Shown here in pieces: positions 6,518-12,352 of a stretch of DNA of 20,783 nucleotides. A program made the position numbers and the translations under genes. Where the stretch lies: IMG/VR virus record IMGVR_UViG_3300023284_001372, positions 1 to 20,783 of that record. One strand, written 5' to 3'. The notes beneath the pieces were generated by a model, which did no database searches, had not been told where the DNA came from, and was given only the letters and a program-made list of their open reading frames with translations. This DNA comes from a virus. How positions within the stretch are numbered: position 1 is the stretch's first letter; every line of letters starts with the position of its first letter.

Positions 6518-7274
6518 AGAAGATTATAAAACGTTTCACAACGAATACGGATTATGTAGTGATAGAAGTGAAAATGGAAAAGGTGCTGTTACAGGAAATG
6601 ACTTATTTTGGACTGGTTTTGAGATGAGTGTTAAACGAGATAATCTATCTTTTCTTGATATGTTTGCAGAAGGTAAGCGAGCATTAAGAGTACTTAAAAA
6701 GTATGAATTCTTACCCGGCTTATGGAGAAGAGCTCCTAGTAAAGTGGATGATATGCAAACCCATGACGATTATTACGGTATAGGAATGATATCTTCGGTT
6801 TTAGATTTTACAATCGCGCGCAGATGGTTAGATTTCGGGTATATGTCAAAGCACACTTTCTTAGGTTTTATTACACTCAGGTATGTGCTTAATAACGTGA
6901 ATCCTGGTAAATGGCATAAGAAAGCCTGGATGGGAAGATTCCCGCATCTTATAGCTCACATGAAACTAGCTAATACAGGAGACATCGACGTAATACCAAA
7001 TAAATTAGAGTGCTCTGCATGGACTGTGTCTATGGTTCTATCGCTTATATCAATTAAGCTCGCTAAGCCGGGTAAGAATATTGAAGCGTCTACGCATGCA
7101 TGGGCAAGGTACTGGGTGGCTGAGAAATCTGGTATTTCATATTATGAGTACTGTGCAGTGATATGGCATAAAGTGTTCTTGCGGATTAAGCCTGAAGGAA
7201 TAGGTGGCGTGCTAGCATCATGGGGACCTCACTGGAAAGTGCATCCACATGCTAAATACTTAAAAGGTAAATAA
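6507..7274 (+). CDS. Widespread phage protein of unknown function (HDDYYGI motif)
   Basis: A 255-residue Trp-rich protein. It resembles a recurring uncharacterised phage family with an early ENG...TGNDLFWTGFEM segment (about 22-40), a central MQTHDDYYGIGMISS motif (about 83-97), then NPGKWHKKAWMGRFPHLIAH (about 132-151) and a C-terminal GPHWKVHPHAKYL. The combination of conserved His, Asp and Trp suggests an enzyme or a virion component, but no activity is known to me. ATG at 6507 follows AGGTG five bases upstream and overlaps the preceding gene by 11 bases. It is 3' of a signal-peptide gene and 5' of a membrane protein, so an envelope link is conceivable. Confidence 0.7.
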   Translation: MGIEEDYKTFHNEYGLCSDRSENGKGAVTGNDLFWTGFEMSVKRDNLSFLDMFAEGKRALRVLKKYEFLPGLWRRAPSKVDDMQTHDDYYGIGMISSVLDFTIARRWLDFGYMSKHTFLGFITLRYVLNNVNPGKWHKKAWMGRFPHLIAHMKLANTGDIDVIPNKLECSAWTVSMVLSLISIKLAKPGKNIEASTHAWARYWVAEKSGISYYEYCAVIWHKVFLRIKPEGIGGVLASWGPHWKVHPHAKYLKGK

Positions 7275-7394
7275 TGACTGAAATTTTATTTAAAATTCAT
7301 GCACTAATGGTTAAAGGATAAGTAAGTAACCTTAAATATGGATAATTATATTAAAGGTTAACCGCATAAGTATACAATCCGAAGGGAGCGTTAA

Positions 7395-7580
7395 ATGAGA
7401 AAAACCATATTTAAAGTAGTTTGCATATTATCCATCATTCTACTTTGGGTGTTATTTATAACCATAATTTATCACACGGTACCCATTCTTATACCCGTAT
7501 TTGTAGTTATATTAATTTTCATCTCTCTAGTTCTGTTAGGAGATTTAGAGAAAGTATTGAATGATCCAAGGTATTGGTAG
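7395..7580 (+). CDS. Two-helix small membrane protein (holin-like)
   Basis: A 61-residue protein with two hydrophobic segments (about 6-27 and 29-49) joined by a short YHTVP turn, a basic N-terminus (MRKTIFK) and a charged C-terminus (DLEKVLNDPRYW). AAGGGAG precedes the ATG at a good distance. Size and topology (N and C termini inside) would suit a class II holin, but it does not sit next to the amidase at 17645 and small membrane proteins with other roles look the same. The 120-base gap before it is AT-rich and holds only a 15-codon frame (7274-7321) without a ribosome-binding site. Confidence 0.6.
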   Translation: MRKTIFKVVCILSIILLWVLFITIIYHTVPILIPVFVVILIFISLVLLGDLEKVLNDPRYW

Positions 7581-7595
7581 GAATAATTGACTCAT

Positions 7596-7862
7596 ATGAA
7601 TAGAAGAAACTTTTTAAAAACAATAGCACCGGCATTCCTAGCGCTAGGACTTGGTATTAAATCTTTAGGCCAGTTAAATTCTGGTATTAAAGAAGATCCA
7701 GTAAGCGCTATAAGTTATGATGGTGACTCGATGACAATTAATAAAGAAGGTACATACGAAGTTTCGTATATGGATGGTTATGGATCAACAAATAATCAAA
7801 TCCGAAGATTCGAACTCAAGCCAGGTGACGTGGTTAAACCCCATTCGTCTTATTTTCAATAA
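7596..7862 (+). CDS. Small protein with twin-arginine (Tat) signal peptide
   Basis: An 88-residue protein starting MNRRNFLKTIAPAFLALGLG, a textbook Tat signal: the RRNFLK twin-arginine motif directly followed by a moderately hydrophobic core. The Tat system exports folded proteins, often with cofactors, in many bacteria. The mature part (about 60 residues) is beta-rich and polar (SYDGDSMTINKEGTYEVSYM) with no Cys or His cluster, so no cofactor is evident. ATG at 7596 is chosen because the Tat motif normally begins within a few residues; a TTG at 7587 is closer to AGGAA. Export by a phage through Tat is unusual. The 3' end overlaps the convergent CsrA-like gene by 29 bases. Confidence 0.7.
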   Translation: MNRRNFLKTIAPAFLALGLGIKSLGQLNSGIKEDPVSAISYDGDSMTINKEGTYEVSYMDGYGSTNNQIRRFELKPGDVVKPHSSYFQ

Positions 7863-8031
7863 TAGCATCTACAATAGATTTTTCATCCATACGAGTTATC
7901 TTAATACATTTAGGTGCAGTAATAACTAAGCAATGCTGTTTCCCTTTCCCACTAGCAGCACAGGTTTGGATATAGATATCATCTCCTATTTTGATACCTT
8001 GATTATTTCTAAGGTTGACTACTAGAGGCAT
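7834..8031 (-). CDS. CsrA/RsmA-like RNA-binding regulator
   Basis: A 65-residue protein matching the CsrA fold pattern. It has an N-terminal strand LVVNLRNNQG, the KIGDDIYIQ strand (CsrA has MIGDEVTVT) and, after a short Cys-containing insert, CLVITAPKCIKITR, equivalent to the CsrA segment with APKEVSVHR. R8 and R47 align with CsrA R7 and R44, the latter being a main RNA contact. CsrA dimers bind GGA in hairpin loops and ribosome-binding sites and repress or activate translation. Here it is the last gene of the long leftward early operon, starting at an ATG that overlaps the previous stop (TAATG). It could reprogram host Csr targets or control phage messages. Confidence 0.75.
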   Translation of the reverse strand: MPLVVNLRNNQGIKIGDDIYIQTCAASGKGKQHCLVITAPKCIKITRMDEKSIVDAIIENKTNGV

Positions 8032-8267
8032 TAGTATTCTTCTTTTAAGAAAATAATTTCATATTTTGCTAGATCTTTTAAAAGATCATCTGCTTCTTCT
8101 AATCCACCATTTTTTAATCCTCTTAAAAAAGCCGTATGGTTAGTATTACGACTATAAATCTTAGTGTTAATAGGATTACCAAATTCAGATCTTAACGCCC
8201 ATTTTAATCTATTTGATAAACTACCAGATGACCGTTGTACAGGCCCCCATGTTAGATTTGAACTCAT
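8031..8267 (-). CDS. Small phage protein of unknown function
   Basis: A 78-residue protein of a recurring small phage family: an N-terminal WGPVQRSSGSLSNRLKWALR, then LRGLKNGGLEEADDLLKDLA and a terminal strand IIFLKEEY. Helical and acidic in the second half. I know of no function. AGGGATTAG precedes the ATG, whose A directly follows the upstream stop (TAG-ATG). The stop shares one base with the start of the CsrA-like gene, so it is translationally linked to it. Confidence 0.7.
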   Translation of the reverse strand: MSSNLTWGPVQRSSGSLSNRLKWALRSEFGNPINTKIYSRNTNHTAFLRGLKNGGLEEADDLLKDLAKYEIIFLKEEY

Positions 8268-8483
8268 CTAATCCCTAGCCTTACCACAGAATGGACATGC
8301 GCCAGTGTTACGATACACCGCCTGCCATTGATTCTTAATTTGTCTATCCACGTGCATCTTCAGTTTCTCAAGAGCTTTTATATTCTTAGTATTTACACTG
8401 AGTCCTAGATTCTCAAGAGAAGCTCTATCTCTTGGATCAACATCTAGATTATTATTCATATCTACTTTTTTCTTCTTAGCCAT
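8268..8483 (-). CDS. Small protein with C-terminal CPFC motif
   Basis: A 71-residue protein with a basic start (MAKKKKVDMNNN), a helical middle (about 35-58) and a terminal CPFCGKARD. A single CxxC could bind half a zinc site in a dimer. Ribosome-binding site AGGAGG lies five bases before the ATG, among the strongest in the window. No family recognised. It is part of the downstream end of the early operon, between the Zn-ribbon gene at 8497 and the gene preceding csrA. Confidence 0.65.
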   Translation of the reverse strand: MAKKKKVDMNNNLDVDPRDRASLENLGLSVNTKNIKALEKLKMHVDRQIKNQWQAVYRNTGACPFCGKARD

Positions 8484-8496
8484 TGTTTCCTCCTAG

Positions 8497-8709
8497 TTAA
8501 ACCCATCCATCTTCAGTATGAAACTGCCCATCACGATAATAGTAATTACAACATTGTCTAAACGGATTATCTTGATAATTGTACCCGATTCCTTCAAAAT
8601 AATGCGGCCATATCTGCATACCTTTAACAAGATCTTCCATTACTTTTAATAGATGCTTACCACATTCAGGACATGTAATAATGGTTCCTTTTTTTAACAC
8701 TGTAGTCAC
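8497..8709 (-). CDS. Small zinc-ribbon protein
   Basis: A 70-residue protein with CPEC (about residues 13-16) and a later CC pair in FRQCCNYYY, typical of a zinc ribbon with one canonical and one degenerate knuckle. The aromatic run (YFEGIGYNYQDN, CCNYYYRDG) may form the ribbon's second strand. GTG at 8709 is preferred as start because it overlaps the SSB-like gene's stop (GTGA); a TTG at 8712 is the alternative. No clear ribosome-binding site, consistent with coupled translation. Possible roles: binding nucleic acid or a transcription protein. Confidence 0.65.
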   Translation of the reverse strand: MTTVLKKGTIITCPECGKHLLKVMEDLVKGMQIWPHYFEGIGYNYQDNPFRQCCNYYYRDGQFHTEDGWV

Positions 8710-9041
8710 CAAGCCTGAGACATATCGCCCATAAAGTTCATTTGATTTTGATCTTGTATTACGGTCAACTTCTTAGCAAGCAAGTAATGTTTTGACGCCA
8801 TTGCTTCATCTTCATCCACGCAGTCCGCACTTGTATAAGCCCCGTGTACGGCTACAAAATCCCCAGCATGAAGACTTTGAGCACACTCACCGTAAGCCCT
8901 TACTTCATGCCAGATCGGGTCGTCACACGCATCCAGCGTCCTTAGAATGAACACTACATACGGTATCCGATCATTACTTTGTTGTAAGGCGCTGTCATGA
9001 CTCACCCACCCCTTTAATAAACAATCATTCACGCTTACCAT
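8706..9041 (-). CDS. Probable single-stranded DNA-binding protein (OB fold)
   Basis: A 111-residue protein with an SSB-like order of strands: NDCLLKGWVSHDSALQQS, then RIPYVVFILRTLD, HEVRAYGECAQSLHAGDFVA, VHGAYTSAD and a final KHYLLAKKLTVI. The pattern 'G.V..D......F..........W..V.A.G..A.....GD.V.V.G......' is typical of the OB fold. It would bind ssDNA in phage replication and ERF-type recombination. It lacks the acidic DDIPF-type C-terminus and ends NFMGDMSQAW. AGGAGG is four bases before the ATG. Another OB-fold protein, such as a primase-associated factor, cannot be excluded. Confidence 0.65.
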   Translation of the reverse strand: MVSVNDCLLKGWVSHDSALQQSNDRIPYVVFILRTLDACDDPIWHEVRAYGECAQSLHAGDFVAVHGAYTSADCVDEDEAMASKHYLLAKKLTVIQDQNQMNFMGDMSQAW

Positions 9042-9108
9042 CTATCCTCCTGATCATTTGTTTAACTCTCTTTATTAAAGTTTTATCAACCGTTCTTCTG
9101 GGTTTCAC
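9025..9108 (-). CDS. Possible 27-residue basic peptide with GTG start
   Basis: A frame beginning GTG at 9108 (MKPRRTVDKTLIKRVKQMIR...) that overlaps the stop of the upstream gene (GTGA) and runs 17 bases into the SSB-like gene. GGGAG lies eight bases upstream, a proper distance. Eleven of 27 residues are Lys or Arg, spaced as in an amphipathic helix. It fills the only gap (9042-9104) in this part of the operon. Short length keeps confidence low. Confidence 0.35.
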   Translation of the reverse strand: MKPRRTVDKTLIKRVKQMIRRIDGKRE

Positions 9109-9467
9109 TCCGCAAACTCCCAAGTAATATCCTGTAGATTCATAACTCGACGTTTCCCGTCTACGGGTGCCCACAAGTGCATACAGTAGCTGTGTACATT
9201 AACGTGGTCACTCTTCTTTGTGATGACCTGATAGGCCTCTACGTCTTCTCCTAAGAAGTCATTCTTCACTTTGTTGAGCTCACTCCAGGATGGAAGTCGA
9301 TCACACCTTGATACACTGATGTGATGCCATTGGTCACTCATATCTTCTTTGTCTCCAATTGATCTGGAATAGATCACTGTTAGCGGTATTAACTTATGAT
9401 GCCAAGCGTTCATGTGTTTTGGATTTGGAGCGGGAATAGTGAACCAGCTATTATTCTTTGGTTTCAT
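9105..9467 (-). CDS. Phage protein of unknown function (DUF7694-like)
   Basis: A 120-residue protein with the pattern of a common uncharacterised phage family: 'WHHISVSRCDRLPSWSEL' followed by a helix and 'FLGEDVEAYQVITKKSDHVN', then 'HSYCMHLWAPVDGKRR'. In that family the central motif is WHHVSVS...PTWEEM...IK...F and the end is the LHLW motif. No activity is known. The start ATG at 9467 follows GAGGAG and lies inside the end of the upstream gene (17-base overlap). The assignment is by recalled consensus, not a search. Confidence 0.65.
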   Translation of the reverse strand: MKPKNNSWFTIPAPNPKHMNAWHHKLIPLTVIYSRSIGDKEDMSDQWHHISVSRCDRLPSWSELNKVKNDFLGEDVEAYQVITKKSDHVNVHSYCMHLWAPVDGKRRVMNLQDITWEFAE

Positions 9468-9795
9468 CTAACTCCTCTACATACCAAACTGTGGAGTGGT
9501 TTCTATTATTACAATGATTAGAGCTATAACCGACATCAAACATATAGTCGTTATTAACGCATTCCTTGCATAACTTAATCCGCTTAGGCTCCCTCTTTTT
9601 AAGAAGCCGGCATTGTTTGAAATGGTAACTTGGGATTTGAGGAACAGTATGCTCAGTCAATTCAACTTCAACACGAGTTGAGTTGATATTTTTAACCCAC
9701 CTGACAAATTCCAGTGACTGGCTATAAACCATAACCTTATCCCCAACCTTAAAATTATTTTCATTGAACGCTTCTTGTTCAGTCCATTCACCCAT
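9451..9795 (-). CDS. Unknown protein sharing N-terminus with HNH gene and C-terminus with 5511 gene
   Basis: A 114-residue protein built of three parts: an N-terminal MGEWTEQEAF that matches the first ten codons of the neighbouring HNH gene; a middle beta region (FKVGDKVMVYSQSLEFVRWV...) of SH3-like character; and a C-terminal Zn-type module RIKLCKEC ... C-x4-H ... VWYVEEL, shared with the protein at 5511-5759. GGGGAG lies seven bases before the ATG at 9795, which overlaps the HNH gene by eight bases. Function unknown. The pieces look assembled by domain shuffling among accessory genes. Confidence 0.68.
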   Translation of the reverse strand: MGEWTEQEAFNENNFKVGDKVMVYSQSLEFVRWVKNINSTRVEVELTEHTVPQIPSYHFKQCRLLKKREPKRIKLCKECVNNDYMFDVGYSSNHCNNRNHSTVWYVEELDETKE

Positions 9796-10321
9796 TTTCT
9801 GGCTCCCCTGGAAAATTTAAGCACGCGTAATCTTTAAATAGCCGTATTGCGAACTTATCGTAATGCATAGCTGCCTGTATCTCGTTAGCGAACGAACCAC
9901 AAATTAAGGTTTCACCCTCATGTGTAATTGAAACGGTCCACATCCCGTTGTTTTTGTTATATGAGATACCTTTATAACTAGACGTCTTTTTATAGCGCAC
10001 TCGTCTGTTTTGTTGATTTTGTGCTCGAGTAACAATTCTTAAATTAGACCGCCTATTGTCAAGACCGTCCCCATTAATGTGATCTACAAATAAACCTTTA
10101 GGTGGTTTTAAAAGAAATCCATGTAATGTTATTCTACGTCTTACATTATTTCTTTGTTCTGTCCTAACCGCATAGTAAGTCCCATAAGCTGTGGCTGCTT
10201 GCCACTTTCTTTTTAAGACCAATAGATAGTCGCTGGAGCTGACGACTGTTGTTAACCCACGAGTGAGCTTAATTAATTTCTCATTCGTCTCAAATGCTTT
10301 TTGTTCTATCCATTCACTCAT
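9788..10321 (-). CDS. HNH homing-type endonuclease with AP2 domain
   Basis: A 177-residue protein with an HNH_3-type nuclease core VDHINGDGLDNRRSNLRIVT (residues 79-98; D80 H81, N89, N93) followed by an AP2/ERF-type DNA-binding domain (about 113-172: SSYKGISYNKNNGMWTVSIT ... AAMHYDKFAI). Such freestanding HNH-AP2 genes are mobile and cut phage DNA of relatives. Its first ten codons (MSEWIEQKAF) match those of the neighbouring gene (MGEWTEQEAF), so it probably landed at, or duplicated, that gene's start. AAGGA is six bases before the ATG; it overlaps both neighbours. No intron is evident. Confidence 0.9.
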   Translation of the reverse strand: MSEWIEQKAFETNEKLIKLTRGLTTVVSSSDYLLVLKRKWQAATAYGTYYAVRTEQRNNVRRRITLHGFLLKPPKGLFVDHINGDGLDNRRSNLRIVTRAQNQQNRRVRYKKTSSYKGISYNKNNGMWTVSITHEGETLICGSFANEIQAAMHYDKFAIRLFKDYACLNFPGEPENG

Positions 10322-10521
10322 TTTTCATCCTTGTACTCATCCCAGATCTGTTTTAATTTACTCGATCCCCATAACCGTTTTAATCTCTCGAAGTCTTTTT
10401 TATTACCAGTTTTTTTTAATTCTTCAATCACTTTTATGACATGTTCTTTTAAAGTGACGCAGTCTTCTGTATCAGGCGGTTTCTTGTATAAAATAATACT
10501 GCTGGGTTTAGGATCAGTCAT
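10318..10521 (-). CDS. Small helical protein, unknown
   Basis: A 67-residue protein, highly charged, predicted to be two helices (EHVIKVIEELKKTGNKKDFE and RLWGSSKLKQIWDEYKDEK). No motif recognised. AAGGGG is five bases before the ATG at 10521 and the stop overlaps the HNH start (ATGA). It is probably a genuine small accessory gene of the operon rather than part of the mobile HNH gene. Confidence 0.6.
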   Translation of the reverse strand: MTDPKPSSIILYKKPPDTEDCVTLKEHVIKVIEELKKTGNKKDFERLKRLWGSSKLKQIWDEYKDEK

Positions 10522-10821
10522 TTAATCCCCTTGGTTAATCCCTATTTTATTTAAAGCAGCTCTTGCTCTACCACCTCCTTCTTTAGATACCCAGCTTGAT
10601 AGTTCACATTCTGAGTCACACCCAATTCCTGCATAGGCATAGAATCTAAGAGCCTCAATCAAAGGCGTAAGTTCGGCGTAACAAGCATTAAAACCTTGCT
10701 GGTAAGCCTGCCGAGGAGATGTGACCCTCTTACTGAATCCCTGTAATTTACATATAACTTTCTGTTCATTAATGTAAGATAGTACTAATTCATCTCTTTT
10801 TTTTTCTAGTTTCTCATTCAT
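10522..10821 (-). CDS. Small accessory protein of the MNxKLExxRDxL type
   Basis: A 99-residue protein, MNEKLEKKRDELVLSYINEQ at the start, then YQQGFNACYAELTPLIEALR and a terminal GGRARAALNKIG. The ATG at 10821 is chosen over longer options because AAGGA lies five bases upstream; the open frame continues upstream into a broken Zn-ribbon gene. The layout (MNxKLE start, central Y..GF, then L-x-EAL, terminal A..AL) is shared with the protein at 13275-13529, so the two are probably paralogues or members of one small phage family. No function known. Confidence 0.65.
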   Translation of the reverse strand: MNEKLEKKRDELVLSYINEQKVICKLQGFSKRVTSPRQAYQQGFNACYAELTPLIEALRFYAYAGIGCDSECELSSWVSKEGGGRARAALNKIGINQGD

Positions 10822-10993
10822 CTTTATCCTTCGTCTTTGAAACGTATATTCCACCTCTTCAAATTCAGGACAGTGTTCACATATAAAGCCACAACGAGGG
10901 TGCTTGTAAAATATATCTCCATCCACCATCACCCATCACCCACTTACACCTCTGACACTTAACATCCGTATCAGTTACATTAGTTTCATCCAT
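10822..10993 (-). pseudogene. Zn-ribbon gene split by a 7-base tandem duplication
   Basis: Translation starts at ATG 10993 (AGGAG eight bases upstream) as MDETNVTDTDVKCQRCKWVM, then leaves the sensible frame and stops at 10877 after 38 residues. Just before the change the sequence has a period-7 tandem repeat (plus-strand CCATCAC units, 10926-10942). Removing one 7-base unit joins CQRCKWVM to VDGDIFYKHPRCGFICEHC, giving a coherent CxxC...CxxxCxxC zinc ribbon. The rejoined frame has no stop before the ATG at 10821, so the original might have been a fusion, or there is a further change near its end. It could also be a sequencing or assembly error. Confidence 0.55.
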
Positions 10994-11009
10994 CTATCCG
11001 GTCTCCTAG

Positions 11010-11165
11010 TTACGCTGCGCCGTCTCCATTGATAAAGTTCTGAAGCATATTACCCATAATATCTCTAGGAGAGACGTTAGCTTCGAGGGCTAGCTTTTTA
11101 TATTCTTCATAGATTTCTTTATCAACCTTCACTTTTACTGAGATACGTGTTTTTTCTTTTTCCAT
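11010..11165 (-). CDS. Ribbon-helix-helix (CopG/Arc-like) small regulator
   Basis: A 51-residue protein: a basic start (MEKEKTR), one beta strand RISVKVKVD, then helix KEIYEEYKKLALEA and helix SPRDIMGNMLQNFING. This is the size and order of a ribbon-helix-helix DNA-binding dimer, where the strand contacts the major groove. AACAGGAG with a five-base spacer before the ATG at 11165 supports the start. It lies between the phosphoesterase (11177) and the broken Zn-ribbon gene and probably regulates phage promoters. The target is unknown. Confidence 0.72.
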   Translation of the reverse strand: MEKEKTRISVKVKVDKEIYEEYKKLALEANVSPRDIMGNMLQNFINGDGAA

Positions 11166-11176
11166 AATCACTCCTG

Positions 11177-11680
11177 TTATTTATTTGTAACTAGTTTTTC
11201 TCTTACCTGTTCAAGACTAATAGGAATACCGTTTAGCATTTCTACGCACACGTTTAAATACCTTTTATCGTTGATCACGGTGTGATGAGTATGTCCGTGG
11301 ATATTAGGTAAGCCTCTTAGGCTATCGGGATGAATAGGGGCGTGGCTTAACCACATTTGTTTATATTTATGGAGTCCTAGGATATTCTCAAAGACCTCTA
11401 AGTAGCTTGATGTTTTTAGTTGGTCATGGTTTCCTCTGACGAGTATCTTTCTACCAGGTAAGGAATTTAAGAAAGTCAGGCTGGAGTTATTGAAGGCAAC
11501 ATCCCCAAGACAATACACAACATCTCTTTTACTGGATTTTACCACGGAGCACCACTGTTCACATAGCCAATGATCATGTGGGGTAGAGTCGGTATGCTCG
11601 TGGTCAAAAACTCTGTTGTTACCTTCTAACCGCATTTTACGATGTCCAAAATGTAGATCTGATATGAAGAACGTGCTCAT
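11177..11680 (-). CDS. Canonical calcineurin-like metallophosphoesterase
   Basis: A 167-residue protein with all family motifs intact: SDLHFGH (D8, H10), LGDVAF (D60), VRGNHD (N84, H85), LSHAP (H113) and HGHTH (H128-H132). Short proteins of this kind are frequent in phages and hydrolyse phosphoesters at a di-metal site (Mn, Fe or Zn); the physiological substrate is unknown. The start overlaps the replication gene's stop (ATGA). It differs clearly from the phosphoesterase at 4594, which has Q for H in the first motif, so the two are not recent duplicates. Confidence 0.92.
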   Translation of the reverse strand: MSTFFISDLHFGHRKMRLEGNNRVFDHEHTDSTPHDHWLCEQWCSVVKSSKRDVVYCLGDVAFNNSSLTFLNSLPGRKILVRGNHDQLKTSSYLEVFENILGLHKYKQMWLSHAPIHPDSLRGLPNIHGHTHHTVINDKRYLNVCVEMLNGIPISLEQVREKLVTNK

Positions 11681-12198
11681 GACCAGTTAATCTCTTCTTC
11701 TGTAACCGTTAAGTAGGTCTTAGCCAACCCTTGCCCTTCTTTTGCTTTATCTTCTTCTTCTTCCATAGCTTTAGCTTTATCTTTATCTTCTTCTTTATCT
11801 TCTTCTTTATCTTCTTCTTCTTCTTTATCCCCTGCGCAGGTCCTGGTCAGGGGCTCATGGAGGGGCTGGTAAAGGCCTTCTTTTTTTAAACGAATGATCA
11901 CTGATTTATGACAATTATTGTTAGGATTGAGTTTTCCATATTGGAACCTAACAAAGTCAACTACTAGATACTTAGAACTGTCGGATATTTTAAATAACCT
12001 GTGATCAAAAAAGTCATTGCAATCCTCTGCACTTACCGCTTCTCCTAGTTGGAATGACATTAAACCAAAATCACCTTGCCAGATCCCCGCATGATCACAT
12101 CTATCCAGGATATAAAACCAGGCACACTTCATCCTCATCGGTAGTTCTCTGAACCACGTACTATCCCACTTATTCGTGTCAGTGAATCTCTTCGCCAT
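11677..12198 (-). CDS. Replisome-organiser-like winged-helix protein with acidic repeat tail
   Basis: A 173-residue protein. Residues 1-110 (MAKRFTDTNKWDSTWFRELP..., YILDRCDHAGIWQGDFGLMS, LVVDFVRFQYGKLNPNN) match a common phage replication-protein N-terminal pattern with a winged helix, likely binding the origin and recruiting the host helicase loader. From about 124 the chain is a Lys/Glu/Asp repeat (DKEEEEDKEEDKEED) coded by a 12-base tandem repeat, then a short end. Family members usually have a longer C-terminal domain, so this may be reduced. GGGGGAG lies five bases before the ATG at 12198; a GTG at 12204 is too close to it. Confidence 0.65.
   Translation of the reverse strand: MAKRFTDTNKWDSTWFRELPMRMKCAWFYILDRCDHAGIWQGDFGLMSFQLGEAVSAEDCNDFFDHRLFKISDSSKYLVVDFVRFQYGKLNPNNNCHKSVIIRLKKEGLYQPLHEPLTRTCAGDKEEEEDKEEDKEEDKDKAKAMEEEEDKAKEGQGLAKTYLTVTEEEINWS
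11776..11829. repeat. 12-base tandem repeat inside replication gene
   Basis: Three perfect copies of TTTATCTTCTTC (plus-strand sense) at 11782-11817, flanked by a half unit TTTATC (11776-11781) and a permuted unit (11818-11829). In the minus-strand gene each unit codes for Lys-Glu-Glu-Asp, so copy-number change would lengthen or shorten the acidic linker by four residues and keep the frame. Confidence 0.85.
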
Positions 12199-12290
12199 TA
12201 ACACTCCCCCGATAGTTTTTATTTTTAATTATGTATGGATTTGTTACGACGGACATGTCATAAGGAATTCATACTCTATGTTTTAATTTT

Positions 12291-12328
12291 AAATACCGCT
12301 TTGATCCTCACCAGTCAAGGCGGTATTT
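12291..12328. terminator. Strong hairpin after the ABA-sandwich gene
   Basis: AAATACCGCTTTGA pairs with TCAAGGCGGTATTT: a 14-pair stem with one G-T wobble, loop of ten bases. It sits 25 bases beyond the stop of the minus-strand gene at 12353 and about 90 bases before the next minus gene. AT-rich flanks give a modest T-tract on the minus strand (TATTTAAAATTAAAA). It may be a partial terminator or processing hairpin inside the long leftward operon. The rest of the 12199-12352 gap shows only an 8-base palindrome GACATGTC (12252-12259). Confidence 0.6.
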
Positions 12329-12352
12329 ATCATTTACACCTAGGTCTTCTAC

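Noticed and set aside
7274-7321. 15-codon plus-strand frame overlapping the preceding stop
   Set aside because: The TAATG overlap is suggestive, but it is too short and lacks any recognisable feature.
6320-7862. Lysis cassette of holin and spanin beside the rightward promoter
   Set aside because: The amidase is more than 10 kb away in another unit, and the two-helix protein has no specific holin signature; kept only as holin-like.
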